From positions 1,984,001 to 2,048,000 of the forward strand of contig NZ_CP019706.1 in NCBI RefSeq assembly GCF_002101395.1: a stretch of DNA of 64,000 nt. The letters run 5' to 3'. Positions 25,601-34,577 of the stretch are shown one piece after another (position 1 is the first letter of the stretch; the number at the start of each line of letters is the position of its first letter). This DNA is from Pantoea alhagi (GTDB lineage: Bacteria > Pseudomonadota > Gammaproteobacteria > Enterobacterales > Enterobacteriaceae). The position numbers and the translations under genes are program-made. Under the pieces are notes generated by a model. The model made no database searches and was not told where the DNA came from. It saw nothing but the letters and a program-made list of their open reading frames with translations.

Positions 25601-25630
25601 GTAAAGGATGATAAAGTTGGAGCGTGACGA

Positions 25631-27292
25631 TCAGTGCGCCTTGCCCTGATCGATACCCAGCCCGGTTTGTGAACGAACAAACTGCGAGTGGAAAAGCTGA
25701 CGCTCCTGCGCGCCTTGCGCCGAATGGTCGGTGACAGAGAACAGCCAGGTGCCGATAAAGGCCGCCAGCATCGAGAACAGCGCCGGATACTCATACGGGA
25801 ACACCGGAGATTCATGTCCCATCACCTGAACCCACACGGTAGGGCCGAGGATCATTAATATCACCGCCGTCAGCAGACCCAGCCAGCCGCCCACCATCGC
25901 ACCGCGCGTGGTTAGCTTCGACCAGTACATCGAAAGCAGGATAATCGGGAAGTTACAGCTGGCGGCGATAGAAAAGGCCAGCCCCACCATAAAGGCGATA
26001 TTCTGCTTCTCAAACAAAATACCCAGGGCAATAGCCACTACACCCAGCACCAGCACGGTGATTTTCGATACGCGTAGCTCCTCGCGTTCGTTGGCCTGCC
26101 CCTTACGCCATACGCTGGCATAAAGATCGTGCGAAACCGCAGAGGCGCCTGCCAGCGTCAGCCCGGCGACCACCGCCAGAATAGTGGCGAACGCCACCGC
26201 AGAAATAAAGCCAAGGAAGGTGTTGCCGCCGACCGCATTCGCCAGATGCACTGCTGCCATGTTGTTGCCGCCAATTAGCGCACCGGTGGCGTCTTTAAAC
26301 ATCGGGTTAGCGCCCACCAGCAGGATCGCGCCGAAACCGATAATAAAGGTCAGGAAATAGAAGTAGCCCATAAAACCCGTGGCCCAGAACACGCTTTTAC
26401 GCGCCTCGCGGGCATCGCTCACGGTAAAGAAGCGCATCAGGATATGTGGCAGCCCGGCGGTACCGAACATCAGTCCCAGCCCCAGCGACAGGGCTGAAAT
26501 CGGATCGTTTACCAGCCCGCCGGGACGCATAATTGCCTGGCCGTTAGGATGTACCGCCATCGCTTCGGTAAACAGCGTATTGAAGCTGAAACCGACCGTT
26601 TTCATCACCATAATTGCCATAAACGACGCGCCGAACAGCAGCAGCACCGCTTTGATAATCTGTACCCAGGTGGTGGCCAGCATGCCGCCGAACAGCACAT
26701 AGAGCACCATCAGAATGCCCACCAGTACCACGGCAACGTGATAATCCAGGCCAAACAGCAGCTGGATCAGTTTGCCCGCACCCACCATCTGGGCAATCAG
26801 GTACAGCGCCACCACCACCAGCGAACCGCAGGCGGAAAGCGTGCGGATCGGTTTCTGCTGTAAGCGGTAAGAGGCCACGTCGGCAAAGGTATAGCGCCCG
26901 AGATTACGCAGCCGTTCGGCAATCAGAAACAGAATGATCGGCCAGCCGACCAGGAAGCCCAGCGAGTAGATCAGACCATCATAGCCGGAGGTGTAGACCA
27001 GCGCGGAGATGCCCAGAAACGAGGCGGCGGACATAAAGTCGCCGGCGATCGCCAGCCCATTCTGAAAACCGGTAATATTGCCGCCGGCGGTATAGTAGTC
27101 GCTGCGCGATCGGGTGCGTTTCGACGCCCACCAGGTGATCCCCAGCGTACCGGCGACAAACACCAGAAACATGATAATCGCCTGGTAGTTCGTTCCCTGT
27201 TTTTGCACTGCGCCAGTCAGCGCGTCGGCAGCCAGCAGCGGCAGCGGAAACAGCAGAGCGAGCCCCGCCGTAAAGCGTTTTAGCCCGTTCAT
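25631..27292 (-). CDS. actP: ActP, acetate permease (sodium:solute symporter family)
   Basis: Cation-coupled acetate/glycolate importer of the SSS family, 553 residues. Signal-like N-terminus, then about 13 membrane helices; conserved GLAIAGDFMSAASFLGISALVY and FLTFIIGFGAILLVGANP as in E. coli YjcG. The ATG overlaps the yjcH stop (TAATG), indicating coupling. It is the last gene of acs-yjcH-actP, which scavenges acetate at low concentration. Confidence 0.95.
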   Translation of the reverse strand: MNGLKRFTAGLALLFPLPLLAADALTGAVQKQGTNYQAIIMFLVFVAGTLGITWWASKRTRSRSDYYTAGGNITGFQNGLAIAGDFMSAASFLGISALVYTSGYDGLIYSLGFLVGWPIILFLIAERLRNLGRYTFADVASYRLQQKPIRTLSACGSLVVVALYLIAQMVGAGKLIQLLFGLDYHVAVVLVGILMVLYVLFGGMLATTWVQIIKAVLLLFGASFMAIMVMKTVGFSFNTLFTEAMAVHPNGQAIMRPGGLVNDPISALSLGLGLMFGTAGLPHILMRFFTVSDAREARKSVFWATGFMGYFYFLTFIIGFGAILLVGANPMFKDATGALIGGNNMAAVHLANAVGGNTFLGFISAVAFATILAVVAGLTLAGASAVSHDLYASVWRKGQANEREELRVSKITVLVLGVVAIALGILFEKQNIAFMVGLAFSIAASCNFPIILLSMYWSKLTTRGAMVGGWLGLLTAVILMILGPTVWVQVMGHESPVFPYEYPALFSMLAAFIGTWLFSVTDHSAQGAQERQLFHSQFVRSQTGLGIDQGKAH

Positions 27293-27600
27293 TATTTCAC
27301 CTCATCAAGGATCTGTTTGGTCAGACGATCGAACTCGCCGTTGGCGCGCCAGACATAAACGCCGGTGAGCAGAAAGGAGATCACAATCAGGCCGACGCCG
27401 ATGGGAATACCGCGCGTGACGTTGGTGCCTTCATGCAGCGGGGTTCCCAGCCAGTCGGGCGCGAAGGCGATAAGCAGAATAAAGCCGACATACAGGATGA
27501 GCATGATAATGGTGAGAAGCAGCGCAAAACGCTGGCGCTTTTGCACCAGCAGTTTAAAGCGCGCACTCTTCTCTATTCGGGCATAGATAGCGTCGTTCAT
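27292..27600 (-). CDS. yjcH: YjcH, DUF485 inner-membrane protein of the acetate operon
   Basis: Protein of 102 residues with two membrane helices (residues about 25-48 and 60-85), DUF485 family, matching E. coli YjcH in size and place (start MNDAIYARIEKSARFKLLVQKRQRF). It always accompanies ActP-type permeases and probably assists them; its exact role is unknown. It begins 130 bases after acs, with a strong hairpin between, and overlaps actP by one base. Confidence 0.92.
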   Translation of the reverse strand: MNDAIYARIEKSARFKLLVQKRQRFALLLTIIMLILYVGFILLIAFAPDWLGTPLHEGTNVTRGIPIGVGLIVISFLLTGVYVWRANGEFDRLTKQILDEVK

Positions 27601-27665
27601 TACAGCGTCTCCAGAGGTAAGAAAAGCGCAAAGGATTTTTTATCGTGTTATGACGTCTGTTTTTT

Positions 27666-27688
27666 CCCGGCGGGCAGAACCCGCCGGG
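27666..27688. other. Strong hairpin between acs and yjcH
   Basis: cccggcggg (27666-27674) pairs perfectly with cccgccggg (27680-27688) around a 5-base loop. In the direction of transcription (minus) it is followed by A residues, not T, so it is unlikely to terminate. It may protect the acs transcript end or separate acs from yjcH-actP expression, as intergenic hairpins do in E. coli. Confidence 0.6.
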
Positions 27689-27730
27689 TCGCGTGCTGAC
27701 TACGCCGGGCGGCCCTGAACCGCCCGCCGA

Positions 27731-29686
27731 TTATGGCATGGTAATCCCCTGTTTTTCCTCGAGCAGTTTTTCCACGACGCCGGGATCGGCAAGCGTTGAG
27801 GTATCGCCCAGGTTACTGGTATCGCCCGTGGCGATTTTGCGCAGGATACGTCGCATAATCTTACCGGAGCGGGTTTTTGGCAGTGAATCAGTCCAGTGCA
27901 GGATGTCGGGCGTAGCGATAGGCCCAATCTCTTTACGCACCCAGTTGCGAACCTCCGCATAAAGCTCCGGCGTGGGTTCCTCACCGTGGTTCAGCGTGAT
28001 ATAGGCGTAAATCGCCTGTCCTTTAATTGAATGAGGAATACCCACCACGGCCGCTTCGGCGATTTTGGCATGGGATACCAGCGCCGATTCGATTTCAGCG
28101 GTGCCCAGACGATGCCCGGAAACATTCAGCACATCATCCACGCGACCGGTTATCCAGTAATAGCCATCTTCATCGCGTCGCGCGCCGTCGCCGCTGAAGT
28201 ACATATTTTTAAAGGTAGAGAAGTAGGTTTGCTCGAAGCGTTCATGATCGCCGAACAGGGTGCGCGCCTGGCCTGGCCAGGAATCAACGATAACCAGGTT
28301 GCCCTCGCAGGCGCCTTCTTGTGAATGACCCTCGTTATCTACCAGCGCAGGCTGAACGCCAAAGAAAGGTCGGGTGGCCGATCCCGGTTTCAGTTCAGTA
28401 GCGCCGGGCAGGGGAGCGATCATAAAGCCACCGGTTTCGGTCTGCCACCAGGTATCCACTATCGGACAGCGGCTGTCGCCGATTTTTTTGTAATACCACT
28501 CCCAGGCTTCCGGGTTAATAGGTTCCCCCACCGATCCCATGATACGCAGCGAAGCGCGACTGGTACCGGCAATCGCCTTGTCGCCTTCCGCCATCAGGGC
28601 GCGGATCGCTGTTGGCGCGGTATAGAGTAGCGTGACCTTATGTTTATCAACCACCTCCGCCATGCGGCTTGGCTGCGGCCAGTTGGGCACGCCTTCAAAC
28701 ATCAGCGTCGTTGCGCCACAGGCCAGCGGACCGTAAAGCAGATAGCTGTGACCCGTGATCCAGCCGACGTCAGCGGTACACCAGTAAACATCGGTCGGAT
28801 GATAATCAAACACATACTTAAAGGTCGTGGCGGCATAGACCAGATATCCGCCGGTGGTGTGCAGCACGCCTTTCGGCTTGCCGGTAGAGCCGGAGGTGTA
28901 AAGGATAAACAGCGGATCTTCAGCGTTCATCTCTTCCGGCTGATGGTGGGCGCAGGCGCTGTTCATCAACTCATGCCACCAGCAGTCACGGCCGTTTTGC
29001 CAGTTAATTTCATTACCGGTGCGCTTCATCACTACCACATGATTAATGGTGGTAACGCCCGGATTTTTTAGCGCGTCATCAACATTTCTCTTTAAAGGAA
29101 TGGTGCGGCCTGCGCGCACACCCTCATCGGCAGTGATCACCAGTTTCGCGCTGGAGTCGATAATACGACCCGCCACCGCCTCTGGCGAAAAGCCACCGAA
29201 AATAACTGAATGCACCGCACCGATGCGCGCGCAGGCCAGCATCGCGATCGCCGCTTCGGGCACCATCGGCATATAGATAGCGACGACATCGCCTTTGTTA
29301 ATGTTCAGTTCTTTAAGAACGTTAGAGAAGCGGCAAACCTCGCGATGTAGATCGCGATAGGTCAGGGTTTTACTTTCACTGGCGTCATCGCCTTCCCAGA
29401 TAATCGCCGGATGATCGCCACGCTCATGCAGATGCCGGTCAAGGCAGTTGGCGGCCAAATTCAGCGTGCCGTCTTCGTACCAGCGAATACTGATATTTCC
29501 GGGGGCAAAAGAGGTATTTTTAATTTTGCTGTAGGGCTTTATCCAGTCCAGAATCTTGCCCTGTTCGGCCCAGAACGCGTCGGGGTCCTGCACCGATTGT
29601 TGGTACATTGCCTGGTACTGTTCCGCATTAATCAGGGTGTTTTCCGCAATATTGGCGGGAACGGGATGCTTAATTATTTGGCTCAT
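27731..29686 (-). CDS. acs: Acs, AMP-forming acetyl-CoA synthetase
   Basis: Activates acetate to acetyl-CoA through acetyl-AMP; 651 residues and colinear with E. coli Acs. The adenylate-forming motif YTSGSTGKPKG is present, and Lys609 in PKTRSGK is the catalytic lysine controlled by reversible acetylation. The frame is open 13 codons further, but the ATG at 29686 (MSQIIKHPVPANI) follows AAGGAG and matches the family start. It is the first gene of acs-yjcH-actP. A weak CRP-like sequence lies near 29765-29780, below the level I would call a site. Confidence 0.96.
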   Translation of the reverse strand: MSQIIKHPVPANIAENTLINAEQYQAMYQQSVQDPDAFWAEQGKILDWIKPYSKIKNTSFAPGNISIRWYEDGTLNLAANCLDRHLHERGDHPAIIWEGDDASESKTLTYRDLHREVCRFSNVLKELNINKGDVVAIYMPMVPEAAIAMLACARIGAVHSVIFGGFSPEAVAGRIIDSSAKLVITADEGVRAGRTIPLKRNVDDALKNPGVTTINHVVVMKRTGNEINWQNGRDCWWHELMNSACAHHQPEEMNAEDPLFILYTSGSTGKPKGVLHTTGGYLVYAATTFKYVFDYHPTDVYWCTADVGWITGHSYLLYGPLACGATTLMFEGVPNWPQPSRMAEVVDKHKVTLLYTAPTAIRALMAEGDKAIAGTSRASLRIMGSVGEPINPEAWEWYYKKIGDSRCPIVDTWWQTETGGFMIAPLPGATELKPGSATRPFFGVQPALVDNEGHSQEGACEGNLVIVDSWPGQARTLFGDHERFEQTYFSTFKNMYFSGDGARRDEDGYYWITGRVDDVLNVSGHRLGTAEIESALVSHAKIAEAAVVGIPHSIKGQAIYAYITLNHGEEPTPELYAEVRNWVRKEIGPIATPDILHWTDSLPKTRSGKIMRRILRKIATGDTSNLGDTSTLADPGVVEKLLEEKQGITMP

Positions 29687-30197
29687 GGCTGATCTCCTTG
29701 AAGTTGTTAATAATATGTCAATCAAAGGTTAATGACAGCGAGGAGCAGCGCTTTGTTTCCTTTTTGCGCGACAGATCACGGGAATAGTAAATGCGATGAA
29801 AAATGCAGGGTTTTTATCAGTCTGATGGCAAAACGATAAGGCTTCGCCTTCTGATTAAGTGTAGGTAATGGCGCGCCGAATTGTTGAAAAAAACAGCAAA
29901 CGGTATCGCTGCGTTAATGCATAGCTATGCTAAAAGTGCAGCCTATATTACTTTTTATAACATAGAGTTAGTGTATCAATAACTTAAAGGCATTTATCCT
30001 GCCTTAGCATAATCAGACGAAACAGCGTGTCGGAAAGGTTGCTTTTCGCCCGTTGATAATGGTACTTATCAACGGCCCTTTTCCGGGCGATACCATCAAT
30101 AACCCTCGATTTTACCGGACTTTGTCCCTTTCTCTTATATGTGTCAGCGTCCGCGCTTCCCAGGCGGGATCAGGGTTTGTTAAGGAAATGAAACACT
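29687..30197. other. Divergent promoter region of acs and gltP
   Basis: 511 bases without a gene, A+T-rich in its middle. It should carry the acs promoter (minus) and gltP promoter (plus). The clearest structure is the 10-bp inverted repeat at 30050-30075. Confidence 0.5.
30050..30075. repeat. Inverted repeat upstream of gltP
   Basis: ccgttgataa (30050-30059) and ttatcaacgg (30066-30075) form a perfect 10-bp inverted repeat around tggtac. It is about 120 bases before the gltP start and could be an operator or a leader hairpin. No regulator was recognised. Confidence 0.6.
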
Positions 30198-31499
30198 ATG
30201 AAAGGTTTTAAAATCAGCCTTGCCTGGCAAATACTGATTGCATTGGTGCTGGGTGTCATCGTTGGTGCGATTTTGCATAACCAGCCTGAGGATCGTGAAT
30301 GGTTAATCACCAATATCCTCTCGCCCGCCGGTGATATCTTTATTCATCTGATCAAGATGATTGTTGTGCCTATTGTTATCTCTACCTTAGTGGTGGGTAT
30401 TGCTGGTGTAGGCGACGCAAAGAAGCTTGGACGCATCGGCGTCAAAACGATTGTCTACTTTGAAGTGATTACCACCATTGCCATCGTGGTAGGGATTACC
30501 CTGGCGAACGTGTTTCAGCCTGGCACCGGCATTGATATGTCGACGCTGGCAACGGTGGATATCTCTAAATATGAAGCCACTACCGAACAGGTACAGAGTG
30601 GAGCGCACAGTCTTGTTGTCACCATTCTGTCACTGATCCCGCAGAATATTTTCGCTGCGATCGCCAAAGGCGATATGCTGCCGATTATCTTCTTCTCGGT
30701 GCTGTTTGGTCTGGGGCTTTCATCGCTGCCGTCCGAACATCGCGATCCGCTGGTGAAGGTGTTCCGTTCGGTTTCGGAGACCATGTTCAAAGTCACGCAT
30801 ATGATCATGCGCTATGCGCCGGTTGGCGTATTTGCGCTGATTGCCGTGACCATTGCTAACTTTGGTTTCTCCTCGCTCTGGCCGCTGGCGAAGCTGGTGC
30901 TGCTGGTGTATGCCGCTATCCTGTTTTTCGCCTTCGTGGTGCTGGGCACGGTAGCGCGTATGTGTAAGCTGAAAATCACCACGCTGATGCGTATCCTGAA
31001 GGATGAGCTGATCCTCTCTTACTCGACTTCCAGCTCGGAAACGGTGCTGCCGCGTATTATGGAGAAGATGGAAGCCTACGGCGCGCCGAAAGCCATTACC
31101 AGCTTTGTGGTGCCAACCGGTTACTCCTTCAATCTGGACGGCTCTACTCTGTATCAGAGCATCGCGGCGATTTTTATCGCCCAGCTCTACGGGATTGAGC
31201 TTTCGCTGATGGATGAGATTGTGCTGGTGCTGACGCTGATGGTGACTTCAAAAGGCATCGCTGGCGTACCGGGCGTCTCGTTTGTGGTACTGCTGGCGAC
31301 GCTGGGCAGCGTTGGCATCCCGCTGGAAGGGCTGGCGTTTATCGCTGGTGTCGATCGCATCATGGATATGGCGCGTACCGCGCTGAACGTAGTGGGCAAT
31401 GCGCTGGCGGTACTGGTTATCGCCAAGTGGGAAGATCAGTTTGATAGCGCCCAGGCGAAAGAATACGAACAGCAGTTGCGGATACAAACCGCACGCTAA
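30198..31499 (+). CDS. gltP: GltP, proton:glutamate/aspartate symporter
   Basis: Dicarboxylate/amino acid:cation symporter (DAACS family), 433 residues. Family signatures: serine-rich hairpin motif in SYSTSSSETVLPRIMEKME, NLDGSTLYQSIAAIFIAQ and the C-terminal FIAGVDRIMDMARTALNVVGNALA. It aligns along its length with E. coli GltP. It lies divergent from acs, as in the E. coli region. A strong terminator follows. Confidence 0.95.
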   Translation: MKGFKISLAWQILIALVLGVIVGAILHNQPEDREWLITNILSPAGDIFIHLIKMIVVPIVISTLVVGIAGVGDAKKLGRIGVKTIVYFEVITTIAIVVGITLANVFQPGTGIDMSTLATVDISKYEATTEQVQSGAHSLVVTILSLIPQNIFAAIAKGDMLPIIFFSVLFGLGLSSLPSEHRDPLVKVFRSVSETMFKVTHMIMRYAPVGVFALIAVTIANFGFSSLWPLAKLVLLVYAAILFFAFVVLGTVARMCKLKITTLMRILKDELILSYSTSSSETVLPRIMEKMEAYGAPKAITSFVVPTGYSFNLDGSTLYQSIAAIFIAQLYGIELSLMDEIVLVLTLMVTSKGIAGVPGVSFVVLLATLGSVGIPLEGLAFIAGVDRIMDMARTALNVVGNALAVLVIAKWEDQFDSAQAKEYEQQLRIQTAR

Positions 31500-31514
31500 C
31501 ACGCTGTTAGCCTC

Positions 31515-31553
31515 AACGCCGCCCCGGCATCATGCCCGGGCGGCGTTTTTTTT
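31515..31553 (+). terminator. Terminator of gltP
   Basis: Stem aacgccgccc (31515-31524) pairs with gggcggcgtt (31538-31547) and is followed by a run of T residues. Confidence 0.9.
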
Positions 31554-31660
31554 GCCCACAGCAAACCGTTCCGCCGTGCACAGTTTCATTCTGATGGCGA
31601 GTTGCTCATTATAGAGCGTCTAAACCGGTTTCCTGCATGAGCGTATACAAGGGAGTTGCA

Positions 31661-32578
31661 ATGAGTCTCGATCTGTCACGTATGATCACCGAAAGCCGCA
31701 ATCCGGCCAGTGAAAACATTGATGAACTGGCGACGGAGGCGATGCTGCGCGTTATTAATAATGAAGATAAAAAGGTGGCGCTGGCCGTCGAGGCGATCGT
31801 GCCGCAGATAGCGCAGGCGGTAGACGCCATCACCGCCGCCTTTCAGCGTGGAGGCCGCCTGATTTATAGCGGCGCGGGTACCTCAGGACGCCTGGGTATT
31901 CTGGATGCAAGTGAATGCCCGCCAACCTTTGGTACGCCGCGTGAGCAGGTTATCGGGCTGATTGCAGGTGGACATCAAGCCATTTTACAGGCGGTGGAAA
32001 ACGCGGAAGATAATGCAGATATGGGCGCGGCGGATTTACAGGCCATTCAGTTTAGCGAACGGGATGTGCTGGTTGGCATTGCCGCCAGCGGGCGTACGCC
32101 TTATGTACTGGGTGCGCTGGATTACGCCAAACGTCAGGGGGCCGTTACCGTAGCGCTGACCTGCAACCCTGACAGCGAGATGGCACGTGTGTCGCAGATT
32201 GCCTTAACGCCGGTTGTCGGGCCGGAAGTGGTAACCGGCTCATCACGCATGAAGGCCGGGACAGCGCAGAAGCTGGTGCTGAATATGCTGACCACCGGCG
32301 CGATGATCCGCAGCGGAAAGGTCTTTGGTAATCTGATGGTGGATGTGGAAGCCACTAATCAGAAGCTGGTACAGCGTCAGATTAATATTGTCCGGCAGGC
32401 GACCGACTGTAGCGCTGAAGCGGCGCAGGTGGCACTGGCGGACTGTAACGGCCACTGTAAAACCGCTATCCTGATGGTGCTGGGCCAACTCTCAGCGGCG
32501 GAAGCCACCCACCTGCTGGCGCAGAATCAGGGCTTTATTCGTCAGGCGCTAAAACAGGCGCTTGCGCAAAACCTGTAA
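31661..32578 (+). CDS. murQ: MurQ, N-acetylmuramic acid 6-phosphate etherase
   Basis: Cleaves the lactyl ether of MurNAc 6-phosphate to give GlcNAc 6-phosphate in cell-wall recycling. 305 residues; SIS-domain fold with SGAGTSGRLGILDASECPPTFG and GSSRMKAGTAQKLVLNM, nearly as in E. coli MurQ. The frame is open upstream, but the ATG at 31661 lies 5 bases after GGGAG. It stands alone: neither the MurNAc PTS permease gene murP nor a murR regulator is adjacent, so it probably serves recycled anhydro-MurNAc rather than imported MurNAc. Confidence 0.94.
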   Translation: MSLDLSRMITESRNPASENIDELATEAMLRVINNEDKKVALAVEAIVPQIAQAVDAITAAFQRGGRLIYSGAGTSGRLGILDASECPPTFGTPREQVIGLIAGGHQAILQAVENAEDNADMGAADLQAIQFSERDVLVGIAASGRTPYVLGALDYAKRQGAVTVALTCNPDSEMARVSQIALTPVVGPEVVTGSSRMKAGTAQKLVLNMLTTGAMIRSGKVFGNLMVDVEATNQKLVQRQINIVRQATDCSAEAAQVALADCNGHCKTAILMVLGQLSAAEATHLLAQNQGFIRQALKQALAQNL

Positions 32579-32783
32579 TTTCCTACGGGCAGCTAACGCA
32601 CAGGGTTTAACAGGTTAGCTGCTTCATCCTGCTTTTTTAGCCCTTTAATCACGCGCCTTCTCTTACCCTAAATAAAATCTTATGGATGAAATTAACCCCA
32701 CTCTGCGCTGCTTTTTTTCAGCAGGTGCCTGCCGTCATGCCTGAAACGGGGCTGGTATTGGAGCGTAGCGCTTTTTTTTCCGC

Positions 32784-32811
32784 TAAAGATCCGCCTGCCA
32801 GATGCCGAAAC
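32784..32811 (+). promoter_or_regulatory. Possible sigma-28 promoter of aer
   Basis: taaagatc (32784-32791) and gccgaaac (32804-32811) resemble the sigma-28 -35 and -10 elements with a 12-base spacer (11 is usual). It ends about 60 bases before the aer ATG. E. coli aer is sigma-28 dependent, which supports it. Confidence 0.45.
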
Positions 32812-32873
32812 TATAAAAAAACATAATCTATTCACTGTATCTGACTTTGTCCCCCGTTCAAGGAATTGATTTC

Positions 32874-34418
32874 ATGCGTAACAACCAGCCCGTCACTCAT
32901 CAGGAGTTTGCGTTTAGCAATGACGCAACGCTGATGTCCACCACCGACCTTAACAGCCACATAACCTATGCCAACGATGCGTTTATTGATGTTAGCGGCT
33001 TTACACCGGAAGAGATCAATGGTCAGCCGCATAACATGGTGCGGCATCCTGATATGCCGCCCGAAGCCTTTGCCGATATGTGGGCCACGCTGAAGCAGGG
33101 GCTGCCCTGGTCGGCGCTGGTAAAAAACCGGCGTAAAAACGGCGATCACTATTGGGTACGGGCCAATGCTATTCCGGTGATGCGCAATGATGCTGTGCAT
33201 GGCTATATGTCGGTGCGTACTAAACCCTCAGCGGCGGAAATAAAGGAGGCGGAAACGCTGTACGGCGATTTTCGTAGCGGAAATCACAAGGGCCGTAAAC
33301 TGCATCAGGGACTGCTGGTTTACCATGGCTGGCGACGCTGGCGTTCAATATTCAAGACCATGCCGCTGCGTTGGCGCATTCGCTCTGCGCTGCTGGCGCT
33401 GCTGCCGTTAACTGTCACTGGCGTCTGGGCGCTGGGCGTGACGGCAGGCGCGCTGGGAATATTCAGTATCGGCATGGCTTTGCTGCTTTTCCTTGCCAGC
33501 GTCTGGCTGGAGCAGCAAATTTCCCGTCCCCTTGAGCGGGTCTGTCAGCAGGCGCTCAACGTTGCCACCGGCAACAGCCATAAAGTTGATTTAATGGATC
33601 GGGTCGATGAGATCGGCACCACGCTGCGTGCTATCGGTCAGCTTGGTCTGATGTTTCGCTGGCTGGTCGATGATGTGAGTGGGCAGGCGATCAATGTCAT
33701 GAGCGCCAGCGATGCGATGGCGCGCAGCAATGATGAGCTAAGCCAGCACACCGAACAGGCAGCGGCTAACGTCCAGCAAACCGCCGCCACCATGAACCAG
33801 ATGACCTCCACGGTAAAAAGCAATAAAGAGAGCGCAGCAGAGGTAAACCAGCTTTCTATTAACACCCGTCAGGCGGCAGAAAAGGGCGGAGAGTCGATGC
33901 ATGAAATGATAAACACCATGAGCGAAATTGCGGAAAGCGCGAAAAAAATCGCCAGTATTATCAGCGTTATCGACAGCATTGCCTTCCAGACCAATATTCT
34001 GGCACTGAATGCGGCAGTTGAGGCGGCGCGTGCTGGTGAACAGGGCAAAGGGTTTGCGGTAGTGGCCGGTGAAGTGCGGAATCTGGCAAGCCGTAGCGCC
34101 AAAGCCGCCAGTGAAATCAAAACGCTGGTGGCAGCCAGTGTGAAACGAGTGGAAACCGGCGCCGGGCAGGTCAATCAAACCGGCAGCACCATGCAGGAAA
34201 TTGTTGCGCGGGTGCAGGATGTTTCAACGCTGATTGGGCAGATTAGCGCCGCCACGGCGGAGCAGGCGACCGCTCTGAGCGAGGTAAGCCAGGCGGTAGA
34301 AAATCTGGACGATATTACGCATCAAAACGCCGCGCGTGTTCTGGAAGGGGCTGAAGCATCAGGCCGCATGACGCGCCAGGCCACGCGACTGGTCGAAGCG
34401 ATCAGCGTTTTTCGCTAA
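32874..34418 (+). CDS. aer: Aer, PAS-domain aerotaxis receptor
   Basis: Chemoreceptor sensing redox/oxygen through FAD bound by an N-terminal PAS domain (about residues 15-115; GQPHNMVRHPDMPPEAFADMW and KNRRKNGDHYWVRANA as in E. coli Aer). A single hydrophobic anchor (about 165-205) follows, then HAMP and the signalling coiled coil with EAARAGEQGKGFAVVAGEV. The ATG at 32874 follows AAGGAATT and gives 514 residues; 9 in-frame codons lie upstream. There is no methylation pentapeptide at the end. It should couple energy taxis to the flagellar motor. Confidence 0.93.
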   Translation: MRNNQPVTHQEFAFSNDATLMSTTDLNSHITYANDAFIDVSGFTPEEINGQPHNMVRHPDMPPEAFADMWATLKQGLPWSALVKNRRKNGDHYWVRANAIPVMRNDAVHGYMSVRTKPSAAEIKEAETLYGDFRSGNHKGRKLHQGLLVYHGWRRWRSIFKTMPLRWRIRSALLALLPLTVTGVWALGVTAGALGIFSIGMALLLFLASVWLEQQISRPLERVCQQALNVATGNSHKVDLMDRVDEIGTTLRAIGQLGLMFRWLVDDVSGQAINVMSASDAMARSNDELSQHTEQAAANVQQTAATMNQMTSTVKSNKESAAEVNQLSINTRQAAEKGGESMHEMINTMSEIAESAKKIASIISVIDSIAFQTNILALNAAVEAARAGEQGKGFAVVAGEVRNLASRSAKAASEIKTLVAASVKRVETGAGQVNQTGSTMQEIVARVQDVSTLIGQISAATAEQATALSEVSQAVENLDDITHQNAARVLEGAEASGRMTRQATRLVEAISVFR

Positions 34419-34577
34419 CCCTTTCGCCGGGCGATGAGCCCGGCAATTCATGTTTTCCCATAATTAATCTCCGCATGCGCCTGCGTAACTGATATTCGCT
34501 ATCGAATCTCTGACAGCTTCAACTACAGTTAAGCTTTGCGCCGCTGCGTCTGGGCGAAACAACACAGAGAGGAAACC

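Noticed and set aside
29765..29780. CRP site for acs
   Set aside because: tgcgcgacagatcacg matches only about 7 of the 10 key positions; listed in the acs note but not called.
32579..32873. Extra gene between murQ and aer
   Set aside because: No frame with a start signal or family resemblance; the region reads as the murQ trailer and aer promoter.
34426..34444. Terminator after aer (stem gccgggc/gcccggc)
   Set aside because: The stem is good, but no T tract follows within the usual distance, so it is not listed as a terminator.
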